Shown: positions 6,640-12,658 of the stretch, piece by piece | Position numbering within the stretch: position 1 is the first letter of the stretch | Layout of the letters: the number at the start of each line of letters is the position of its first letter | Source: Lachnospiraceae bacterium | GTDB taxonomy: Bacteria > Bacillota > Clostridia > Lachnospirales > Lachnospiraceae | Direction: 5' to 3' | Length of the DNA stretch: 12,658 nt | Assembly (NCBI GenBank): GCA_009774155.1 | Contig: VSNE01000041.1 | Location: 1-12,658 of the forward strand | Position numbers and translations under genes: made by a program | Notes under the pieces: model-generated | The model's database searches: none | Seen by the model: only the letters and a program-made list of their open reading frames with translations | Told to the model about the DNA's origin: nothing

Positions 6640-7629
6640 ATGGCCGGATTTGCGGATGTACTTGGACATGAGCAGACAATCGCACATATGAAGCATGCGA
6701 TTCAATTAAATAAGGTATCCCATGCCTATATAATCAATGGAGAAAAGGGCTCCGGGAAAAAGCTTCTGGCAGGGATTTTTGCACAGACTCTTCAGTGTCA
6801 GTCAGAGGGAGAAAAGCCATGTATGCAGTGCCGTTCCTGTAAGCAGGCTGTAAGCTTAAATCAGCCGGATATTATCCGGGTAACTCATGAAAAGCCTAAT
6901 ACGATCAGTGTGGAGGATATAAGAGAGCAGCTAAACGGGGATATTATGATTAAGCCCTACAGCAGTCCTTATAAAATTTATATTGTAGATGAAGCGGAAA
7001 AGCTGTCCGTACAGGCGCAGAATGCTCTTCTGAAAACAATTGAAGAGCCTCCTGTCTATGCGGTTATTATACTTTTGACAACCAATACGGGGATGCTGCT
7101 TCCGACCATTCAGTCCAGATGCGTGACGCTGGATTTAAAACCGGTTCCTTCCAATATGGTGAAGCATTATTTGATGGATCAGCTTGAAATACCGGAGTAC
7201 CGGGCAGATATTTGTACCGCTTTTGCCCAGGGAAACGTGGGGAAGGCAAAAAGGCTTGCTCTTTCGGATAACTTTGGTGAGATGATGGATCACGCACTTC
7301 ATCTGGTTAAATATATTTCGGATATGGATATCAGTGATTTAATTGAGGATTTGAAGAAAATTAATACATACAAGATGGAGATCAATGATTATCTGGATCT
7401 TCTGACAGTATGGTACAGGGATGTACTTCTGTTCAAGGCCACCTGCGATGCGGACAGCCTTATCTTCTCAGATGAGCTGAACAGTATCCGTCAAAAGGCA
7501 AAGCACAGTTCCTATGAAGGGCTGGAATGTATTATAAAAGCATTGGAGAAAGCAAAAATCCGGCTGAATGCCAACGTGAATTTTGATATGGCGCTGGAGC
7601 TTCTTCTCCTGACGATGAAGGAGAATTGA
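6640..7629 (+). CDS. holB: DNA polymerase III subunit delta' (clamp loader)
   Basis: This is an AAA+ clamp-loader subunit that, with delta and tau/gamma, loads the beta clamp at the replication fork. At 329 residues it fits the family. Visible features are a P-loop-like GEKGSGKK at 34-41, a zinc-binding cysteine set (C53, C61, C64, C67), the Walker B region IYIVDEAEKLS at 113-123, LLKTIEEPP at 130-138, and the SRC motif with the arginine finger at R160. ATG 6640 was chosen because GGGAGGT lies 8 bases upstream and the MAGFADVLGHE start fits the family; a GTG at 6610 in frame has poor spacing. The stop is followed one base later by ricT, as in many Firmicutes where holB and ricT are neighbours. 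It probably heads a new transcription unit from the promoter at 6559-6587. Confidence 0.95.
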   Translation: MAGFADVLGHEQTIAHMKHAIQLNKVSHAYIINGEKGSGKKLLAGIFAQTLQCQSEGEKPCMQCRSCKQAVSLNQPDIIRVTHEKPNTISVEDIREQLNGDIMIKPYSSPYKIYIVDEAEKLSVQAQNALLKTIEEPPVYAVIILLTTNTGMLLPTIQSRCVTLDLKPVPSNMVKHYLMDQLEIPEYRADICTAFAQGNVGKAKRLALSDNFGEMMDHALHLVKYISDMDISDLIEDLKKINTYKMEINDYLDLLTVWYRDVLLFKATCDADSLIFSDELNSIRQKAKHSSYEGLECIIKALEKAKIRLNANVNFDMALELLLLTMKEN

Positions 7630-7630
7630 T

Positions 7631-8551
7631 ATGATAAAAGTAATAGGCGTGCGTTTCCGCCATGCCGGGAAAATCTATTATTTTTCCCCGGGAGCATTGA
7701 AAATCCAGGCGGGCGATCATGTTATCGTAGAAACTGCCAGGGGTGTGGAATACGGACATGTGGTGATTGGCGATAAAGAGGTAGAGGACGATAAAGTGGT
7801 TCAGCCGTTAAAGCCGGTGATCCGTCTTGCAACCCCGGAGGATGACGAACAGGCGGACGCGAATCATGCAAAAGAAAAGGATGCATTTAAAATCTGCCAG
7901 GAGAAAATTCAGAAGCACGGACTGGAGATGAAGCTGATAGATGCAGAGTATACATTTGACAATAATAAAGTATTGTTCTACTTTACGGCAGACGGAAGAA
8001 TTGATTTCAGAGAGCTGGTAAAGGATCTGGCATCCGTGTTCAGAACCCGTATTGAGCTTCGCCAAATCGGAGTGCGGGATGAGACAAAGATTCTGGGCGG
8101 TATTGGTATCTGCGGAAGGACGCTTTGCTGCAATACCCATCAGTCGGAGTTTCTTCCGGTATCCATTAAGATGGCTAAAGAGCAGAACCTGTCCCTGAAT
8201 CCTTCTAAAATTTCCGGTGTCTGCGGACGTTTGATGTGTTGTCTGAAGCATGAGGAGGAAACCTATGAGGAGCTGAACAGCCGCCTTCCCGGAGTGGGAG
8301 ATTATGTAACGGCAAGGGACGGGAGCAGGGGGGAGGTAAACTCTGTCAATGTGCTTCGTCAGCTTGTAAAGGTGATCGTAACTCTGGAAAATGAAGAAAA
8401 GGAAATAAGAGAGTACAGAGTAGAAGAGCTTCGTTTCAAGCCCCGCCGCAGAAAGGATAAAAATAACCGCAATTCTGTGGAGGATAAGGAATTAAAGGAG
8501 CTGGAAGCATTGGAACGCAAGGAAGGAAAATCAAAATTAGATGGCAACTAA
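7631..8551 (+). CDS. ricT: PSP1 domain protein RicT (YaaT), RNase Y specificity/Fe-S complex subunit
   Basis: RicT forms, with RicA and RicF, the Fe-S containing complex that helps RNase Y mature certain mRNAs and that affects sporulation and competence in B. subtilis. At 306 residues the protein shows the PSP1 core, including FTADGRIDFRELVKDLASVF at 118-137, then IGVRDETK and GGIGICGRTLCC (C161, C166, C167), and a second cysteine cluster GVCGRLMCCL (C198, C203, C204). These cysteines are the expected Fe-S ligands. The C-terminal tail from about 270 is highly charged (RRRKDK, then Lys/Glu repeats) and likely disordered or helical. The start ATG 7631 has GGAG 7 bases upstream. The gene overlaps rsmI by 11 bases. 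RicA and RicF are not in the window. Confidence 0.94.
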   Translation: MIKVIGVRFRHAGKIYYFSPGALKIQAGDHVIVETARGVEYGHVVIGDKEVEDDKVVQPLKPVIRLATPEDDEQADANHAKEKDAFKICQEKIQKHGLEMKLIDAEYTFDNNKVLFYFTADGRIDFRELVKDLASVFRTRIELRQIGVRDETKILGGIGICGRTLCCNTHQSEFLPVSIKMAKEQNLSLNPSKISGVCGRLMCCLKHEEETYEELNSRLPGVGDYVTARDGSRGEVNSVNVLRQLVKVIVTLENEEKEIREYRVEELRFKPRRRKDKNNRNSVEDKELKELEALERKEGKSKLDGN

Positions 8552-9404
8552 TACAGGAACCTTGTATCTGTGCGCGACTCCTATCGGAAATCTGGAGGAT
8601 ATGACCCTCCGTGTGATTCGCACTCTGAAAGAGGTGGATTTGATTGCAGCAGAGGATACAAGGAACAGTATCAAGCTTTTGAATTATTTTGATATCCATA
8701 CTCCCATGACCAGTTATCATGAATATAATAAGATAGAAAAAGGCCGTTCATTGGTGAAAAGACTTCTGGAGGGACAAAATATTGCGCTGATTACAGATGC
8801 AGGCACTCCGGGGATATCTGATCCCGGAGAGGAACTGGTATCTATGTGCCGGGAGGCAGGTGTGACAGTGACTTCCCTTCCGGGAGCCTGCGCCTGCATA
8901 ACGGCTCTGACTTTATCCGGTCTTTCCACCAGAAGATTTTGCTTTGAGGCATTTCTTCCACAGGATAAAAAGAGACGCTTAGAGACGCTGAAAGAGCTTT
9001 CAGAGGAGACCAGGACGATGATCATCTATGAAGCGCCCCACAGGCTTAAAAGAACGCTTCAGGAGCTTCAGGAGGTTCTGGGTGACCGGAAGCTTACTAT
9101 CTGCCGGGAGCTGACAAAGAAGCATGAAACTGCCTTTGAGACGACTTTGAAGGATGCCGGGGAATTTTACGGGCCTCAGGAGCCAAGAGGCGAATGTGTG
9201 CTTGTGTTGGAAGGCCGATCCAGGGAAAGCATACAAAAGGAAAAGCAGGCGGACTATCAGAAGATGAGCGTGGAGGAGCATGTACGGCTCTATGAAGGCC
9301 AGGGAATGGATCGGAAAGAGGCTATGAAACAAGCCGCAAAGGATCGTGGAGTGGGTAAAAGAGAAATTTATCAGGCGCTCCTGGAAGGAAAGGATCTGCC
9401 ATGA
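8541..9404 (+). CDS. rsmI: 16S rRNA (cytidine-1402-2'-O)-methyltransferase
   Basis: RsmI uses S-adenosylmethionine to methylate the 2'-O of C1402 in 16S rRNA, next to the P-site codon. The 287-residue protein has all the tetrapyrrole-methylase-fold signatures of the family: ATPIGNLEDMTLR at 12-24, AAEDTR at 36-41, TDAGTPGISDPGEE at 85-98, LPGAC at 113-117, and YEAPHRLKRTL in the second domain. The lysine-rich C-terminal part (from about 225) matches the extra domain seen in many members. ATG 8541 overlaps the end of ricT by 11 bases; the nearest purine-rich site, GGAAGG at 8521-8526, is rather far at 14 bases, so translational coupling is likely. The stop overlaps the next start in ATGA. Confidence 0.95.
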   Translation: MATNTGTLYLCATPIGNLEDMTLRVIRTLKEVDLIAAEDTRNSIKLLNYFDIHTPMTSYHEYNKIEKGRSLVKRLLEGQNIALITDAGTPGISDPGEELVSMCREAGVTVTSLPGACACITALTLSGLSTRRFCFEAFLPQDKKRRLETLKELSEETRTMIIYEAPHRLKRTLQELQEVLGDRKLTICRELTKKHETAFETTLKDAGEFYGPQEPRGECVLVLEGRSRESIQKEKQADYQKMSVEEHVRLYEGQGMDRKEAMKQAAKDRGVGKREIYQALLEGKDLP

Positions 9405-10138
9405 AGGTAGAATTAAAAAAAGGCGAACGGCTGGATGAACTGCACAGGAACGGATATCGGATTATCCAGAATCCGGAACGGTTTTGTTTCGGCATGGATG
9501 CAGTGCTGATGTGCGGATTTGCCCGGATAAAAAGAGGCGAACGTGTTTTGGATCTTGGCACAGGCACGGGAATTATCCCAATTCTTCTTGAGGCCAGGAC
9601 AAAGGGAGCATCCTTTACCGGGCTGGAGATTCAGCCGGAAAGCGCAGATATGGCAGAGCGCAGCGTGCGGCTCAATCATCTGCAGGAACGGGTACATATT
9701 GTGACAGGAGATATTAAGGAAGCAGTGCACATTTTTGGGGCTGCTTCTTATCATGTAGTAACCTGCAATCCTCCTTATATGACCGGAGGGCATGGACTTC
9801 AGAATCCGGATCAGCCTAAGGCTATTGCGCGTCATGAGGTGTTATGTACGCTTGAGGATGTGATATCACAGGCTGCAGGACTGCTGATGCCCGGGGGACG
9901 TTTTTATATGGTACACAGGCCCTTCCGTCTGGCGGAGATTATGACAGGGCTGTGTTCTCACGGGCTGGAGCCGAAAAGGATGCAGCTTGTATACCCTTAC
10001 GTGGATCGGGAACCGAATATGGTGCTTTTAGAGGCCCTGAAGGGTGGAAAACCGAGGGTTACTGTGGAAAAGCCGCTGATTATTTATAAAGCTCGTGGAA
10101 AATATACGGATGAAATTTATGATATTTATGGATATTAA
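9401..10138 (+). CDS. trmN6: tRNA1(Val) (adenine-37-N6)-methyltransferase-like (TrmN6/YabB)
   Basis: This 245-residue class I SAM methyltransferase has the adenine-N6 signature. Motif I is VLDLGTGTGIIP at 49-60, an acidic ribose-binding residue is E76 in GLEIQ, and the catalytic NPPY is at 123-126. The preceding FCFGMDAVL (28-36) matches the QxxxGYRFSxDxxLL-type entry of the TrmN6/YfiC group. The family methylates N6 of A37 in tRNA1-Val in E. coli, and the B. subtilis relative is yabB, also near holB and rsmI. It overlaps rsmI by 4 bases (ATGA) and comes 20 bases before the transporter. Exact tRNA specificity in this organism is inferred. Confidence 0.9.
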   Translation: MKVELKKGERLDELHRNGYRIIQNPERFCFGMDAVLMCGFARIKRGERVLDLGTGTGIIPILLEARTKGASFTGLEIQPESADMAERSVRLNHLQERVHIVTGDIKEAVHIFGAASYHVVTCNPPYMTGGHGLQNPDQPKAIARHEVLCTLEDVISQAAGLLMPGGRFYMVHRPFRLAEIMTGLCSHGLEPKRMQLVYPYVDREPNMVLLEALKGGKPRVTVEKPLIIYKARGKYTDEIYDIYGY

Positions 10139-10158
10139 GGTTTGGAGCTGATGAGAGG

Positions 10159-11529
10159 ATGCAGGAGCAGAAAAATGATTTTGGCGAGGGAAGCATTGCG
10201 GGAAATATTATGAGCATGGCGATTCCCATGACTGTGGCTCAGATTTTGAATCTTCTTTATAATATGGTGGATCGGATTTATATCGGGCATATTCCCGGAG
10301 CAGGCTCTCTGGCTTTGACAGGAGTGGGGCTGACCTTTCCGGTCATCAGCATGATTGCGGCATTTGCTAATCTGTTTGGTATGGGAGGGGCGCCTCTTTG
10401 CTCCATAGCAAGGGGCAGGCAGGATTTTAATCAGGCGCAGAGGATTATGCAGAATGCGTTCTGTATGCTGATCGGAACCGGGATATTTGTGACGATCGCA
10501 GGGTTTCTTATTGAGCGTCCTTTGCTGTATGCTTTTGGAGCAAGTGATGCAACCTATCCTTTTGCCAGTGATTATCTGAAAATTTATCTGCTTGGAAATC
10601 TGTTTGTGATGATTGGACTTGGGATGAATCCATTTATCAATTCCCAGGGCTTTGGAAAAATCGGGATGATAACCGTGACGCTGGGAGCTGTGATCAATAT
10701 TCTTTTAGATCCCCTGTTTATTTTTGTATTTCATATGGGAGTGCGGGGAGCGGCGCTGGCAACGGTTATTGCTCAGTTTGGTTCGGCAGTATGGGTTTTG
10801 TGTTTTTTATTCAGCGACAAACCTATTCTCCGCCTGAGGCTGAAGTGGGAAGCGCCTGACTGGCCTGTCGTCCGTCAGATTATGACTCTTGGGGTATCCG
10901 GGTTTATCATGAATTTTACAAACAGCGTGGTGCAGGTGGTGTGCAACAGGCAGCTTCAGTTTTACGGCGGGGATCTGTATGTAGGAGTTATGACTGTTTT
11001 AAACTCAGTCCGGGATGTGTCTACCATGGGGATACAGGGCATTGCCAATGGAGCCCAGCCTGTTATCAGCTTTAACTACGGAGCAGGAAAGAAGGAACGG
11101 GTAAAGCAGGGAATCCGTTTTATGACGGTGGTATGTATTATTTATACTTGTGTGGTCTGGATGGTGACGCTGACCTTTCCGGGTCCTTTAATCCGGATGT
11201 TTAATTCAGAATCAAAGCTGGTGGCAGCAGGGATTCCTGCCATGCATATCTATTTTTTTGGGTTTTGTTTTATGGCGCTGCAGTTTTCCGGACAGTCTAC
11301 ATTTCAGGCGCTTGGGGAGGCGAAGTATGCCATTACCTTTTCGATATTCCGGAAAATTGTGATTGTGGTGCCTTTGACGTTTCTGCTTCCGATGATTCCC
11401 GGAATCGGATTTTTCGGGGTTTTTCTGGCAGAGCCCATATCCAATGTAGTGGGCGGATGCGCCAGCTTTTTTACCATGCTTTTTGTTGTCTGGCATAAAA
11501 GACTTGGTTTGGCCGGAGGGATAGAATGA
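10159..11529 (+). CDS. MATE family efflux transporter
   Basis: This 456-residue integral membrane protein fits the MATE/MatE family of Na+ or H+ coupled drug and metabolite exporters, with about 12 hydrophobic segments in two homologous halves (1-225 and 235-456). Half one has the typical AIPMTVAQILNLLYNMVDRI at 21-40, then the conserved GVG and MGGAPLCSIARGR at 75-87. Half two repeats the pattern with TLGVSGFIMN and MGIQGIANGAQPVISFNYGA at 290-309. The substrate cannot be inferred. The most likely ribosome site is GGAG at 10144-10147, 11 bases upstream, since GAGAGG abuts the ATG too closely. It is embedded between two tRNA modification genes and overlaps trmO by ATGA, so it is a true operon member. 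Confidence 0.94.
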   Translation: MQEQKNDFGEGSIAGNIMSMAIPMTVAQILNLLYNMVDRIYIGHIPGAGSLALTGVGLTFPVISMIAAFANLFGMGGAPLCSIARGRQDFNQAQRIMQNAFCMLIGTGIFVTIAGFLIERPLLYAFGASDATYPFASDYLKIYLLGNLFVMIGLGMNPFINSQGFGKIGMITVTLGAVINILLDPLFIFVFHMGVRGAALATVIAQFGSAVWVLCFLFSDKPILRLRLKWEAPDWPVVRQIMTLGVSGFIMNFTNSVVQVVCNRQLQFYGGDLYVGVMTVLNSVRDVSTMGIQGIANGAQPVISFNYGAGKKERVKQGIRFMTVVCIIYTCVVWMVTLTFPGPLIRMFNSESKLVAAGIPAMHIYFFGFCFMALQFSGQSTFQALGEAKYAITFSIFRKIVIVVPLTFLLPMIPGIGFFGVFLAEPISNVVGGCASFFTMLFVVWHKRLGLAGGIE

Positions 11530-12242
11530 AGACGATTGCGCATATTGATACGGATTTTCCGGAAAAGTTCGGAATACCAAGACAGAGCGGTCTGGTAAAG
11601 GAGCTGACAGGAAAAATTGTGTTTGATCCTGAGTACCGGAATCCGGAAGCGGTAAGGGGACTGGAACAATTTTCTCATATTTGGCTTCTATGGAAATTCT
11701 CAGAATCAAGGAAAGAGCATTGGTCAGCTACAGTGAAGCCTCCAAGGCTGGGAGGGAAAAAGCGTCTGGGGGTTTTTGCCACCCGTTCTCCATACCGTCC
11801 CAACGATATCGGGCTTTCCTGTGTCCGGCTGGATAAAATAGAGATAAGCGAAAAGAGCGGACCGGTTCTTTGGGTATCGGGAATTGATTTAATGAATGGG
11901 ACGCCGATCTACGATATTAAGCCGTATATTCCTTTAAGCGACTGCCGTCCGGATGCATGGGAGGGATATACAGGAGAGACTAAGGAGCATACTCTTCAGG
12001 TGGATTTTCCAGGGGAGCTTTTAAAAATTTATCCCGAGGATAAGCGTCCGGCGATCGTTGCCGTGCTTTCGCAGGACCCAAGACCCGCGTATGTTCAGGA
12101 CCCGGAAAGAATATACGGAGTATCCTTTGCAGGATATGATGTGAAATTCAGAGTAGATAAAAATCTGCTTACTGTCTGTGATGTGGTAAAGATTATACAG
12201 GATAAAAAGAATGAGCAGATTAAAAAATATAGAATGGAATGA
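11526..12242 (+). CDS. trmO: tRNA (N6-threonylcarbamoyladenosine-37-N6)-methyltransferase TrmO (TsaA/YaeB family)
   Basis: TrmO adds a methyl group from SAM to t6A37 of tRNA-Thr, giving m6t6A. It is a single-domain beta-barrel SAM enzyme unlike the Rossmann type. At 238 residues the protein carries the family motifs: LEQFSHIWLLW at 46-56, the SAM-binding block GVFATRSPYRPNDIGLS at 82-98, GIDLMNGTPIYDIKPYIP at 119-136, and in the C-terminal part QDPRPAY at 183-189 and YGVSFAGYDVKF at 197-208. A GGAGGG site precedes ATG 11526, which overlaps the MATE stop by 4 bases. It is the last gene of the operon: a terminator hairpin follows 5 bases after its stop. Confidence 0.93.
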   Translation: MKTIAHIDTDFPEKFGIPRQSGLVKELTGKIVFDPEYRNPEAVRGLEQFSHIWLLWKFSESRKEHWSATVKPPRLGGKKRLGVFATRSPYRPNDIGLSCVRLDKIEISEKSGPVLWVSGIDLMNGTPIYDIKPYIPLSDCRPDAWEGYTGETKEHTLQVDFPGELLKIYPEDKRPAIVAVLSQDPRPAYVQDPERIYGVSFAGYDVKFRVDKNLLTVCDVVKIIQDKKNEQIKKYRME

Positions 12243-12247
12243 AACAG

Positions 12248-12287
12248 ACTCCCGTAAGATGTAGTAATGCATGTTGCGGGAGTTTTT
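12248..12287 (+). terminator. Rho-independent terminator after trmO, overlapping the spmA ribosome site
   Basis: The arms ACTCCCGTAA (12248-12257) and TTGCGGGAGT (12274-12283) pair over 10 positions with one G-U wobble. ATG and CAT inside (12259-12261 with 12270-12272) can extend the stem past a G-G mismatch to an 8-base loop. Five T residues follow the G at 12282 (12283-12287). The hairpin lies 5 bases after the trmO stop and 2 bases before the spmA start codon. The 3' arm also contains GGGAG, the likely spmA Shine-Dalgarno site. Confidence 0.8.
12278..12282 (+). promoter_or_regulatory. spmA ribosome binding site embedded in the terminator stem
   Basis: GGGAG lies 7 bases before ATG 12290 and is the only good Shine-Dalgarno match there. 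It is part of the 3' arm of the hairpin, so in any transcript entering from trmO it would be paired. That it is used is inferred. Confidence 0.6.
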
Positions 12288-12289
12288 AT

Positions 12290-12658
12290 ATGAATTATTT
12301 ATGGGCGGGCATGATGCTCTTGGCAATTGTTTATGGTTCCATTCACGGAACCATTCCGGAGGTGACTCAGGCAGCTTTGGATTCCTCAAAGGAGGCGGTG
12401 ACTCTGTGTATTACTATGCTGGGCATTCTTTCCTTTTGGATGGGACTGATGCAGATAGGGAGCGCCTCCGGCCTGATCGGAAGAATGACCAGAGGAATCC
12501 AGCCGATTCTCCATTGGCTGTTTCCCAGAATACCGAAGGGACATCCGGCCATGGAGCAGATTGCCGTAAATTGTATTGCGAATATTTTAGGACTTGGCTG
12601 GGCGGCGACTCCGGCAGGTCTTAAGGCCATGGAGGAATTGGGAAAGCTGGAGGAGGAG
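12290..12658 (+). CDS. spmA: Spore maturation protein A (SpmA), 3' truncated by window
   Basis: The frame opens at ATG 12290 and stays open for 123 codons to the end of the window; the family is about 190-200 residues long, so roughly 60% is present. The protein begins MNYLWAGMML, like SpmA of Bacillus, followed by SSKEAVTLCITMLGILSFWM, a nucleoside-recognition (Gate) domain helix. Next come GLMQIGSASGLI, PRIPKGHPAMEQIAVN, and the highly conserved ANILGLGWAATPAGLKAMEEL. These are clear SpmA features. SpmA acts with SpmB in spore core dehydration in Bacillus; spmB would be expected just downstream, outside the window. The gene lies after a terminator, so it should have its own promoter, but none is obvious in the 47-base gap. 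It suggests an endospore-forming host. Confidence 0.92.
   Translation, partial: MNYLWAGMMLLAIVYGSIHGTIPEVTQAALDSSKEAVTLCITMLGILSFWMGLMQIGSASGLIGRMTRGIQPILHWLFPRIPKGHPAMEQIAVNCIANILGLGWAATPAGLKAMEELGKLEEE

Noticed and set aside
6610..6642. GTG at 6610 as an upstream start for holB, adding 10 residues.
   Set aside because: The purine-rich sequence before it overlaps the GTG, while ATG 6640 has GGGAGGT at ideal spacing and the normal family N-terminus.
12200..12289. A sigma-E or sigma-A promoter for spmA in the trmO end and intergenic gap.
   Set aside because: No convincing -35/-10 pair with correct spacing was found; TAAGAT at 12255-12260 lacks a matching -35.
12271..12624. A 117-codon + strand frame overlapping the spmA region.
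   Set aside because: The product is low in hydrophobic order and unlike any family, whereas the frame from 12290 reads as a clear SpmA.

Overview
The window looks like a chromosomal segment of a low-to-mid G+C, endospore-forming Firmicute, most like a Lachnospiraceae-type Clostridium. I infer this from the gene family style, the strong Shine-Dalgarno sites, the tightly packed and overlapping genes all on the + strand, a conserved decarboxylase/nucleotide-kinase/holB/ricT/rsmI/trmN6 neighbourhood like the yaaO-tmk-holB-ricT region of Bacillus subtilis, and a spore maturation gene (spmA) at the right edge. No species can be named from the sequence alone. No tRNA, rRNA, CRISPR array, insertion sequence or phage gene was seen, and no stretch over 300 bases lacks a gene.

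Region 1 (1-4574) is a six-gene surface-glycosylation cassette. It holds the C-terminal end of a polytopic membrane protein, a WecE/RffA-type sugar aminotransferase (predicted product dTDP-4-amino-4,6-dideoxygalactose, dTDP-Fuc4N), an ATP-grasp ligase resembling L-amino-acid ligases, an ArnC/GtrB-like polyprenyl-phosphate glycosyltransferase with two C-terminal membrane helices, and two small four-helix SMR/EamA-type proteins that resemble the ArnE/ArnF flippase pair. Read together, the cassette would make an amino sugar, possibly attach an amino acid or other carboxylate to its amine, load it on undecaprenyl phosphate, flip it and transfer it outside the membrane. It is a Gram-positive analogue of the Arn/Gtr three-component pathways with an extra ATP-grasp step. 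This is the most interesting part of the window.

Region 2 (4577-6581) follows after 2 bases. A short-form Orn/Lys/Arg decarboxylase-fold protein (YaaO-like) overlaps a divergent guanylate-kinase-like P-loop protein, which sits where B. subtilis has tmk.

Region 3 (about 6559-12287) is a replication and RNA-maturation operon. An extended -10 promoter overlaps the kinase stop codon. The genes are holB (clamp-loader delta'), ricT (Fe-S RNase Y specificity factor), rsmI (16S rRNA Cm1402), trmN6-like (tRNA m6A37), a MATE transporter and trmO (m6t6A37). Nearly all junctions are overlapping or 1-20 bases long. A hairpin with a T run follows trmO, and its 3' arm also contains the apparent ribosome binding site of spmA, which runs off the window at 12658.
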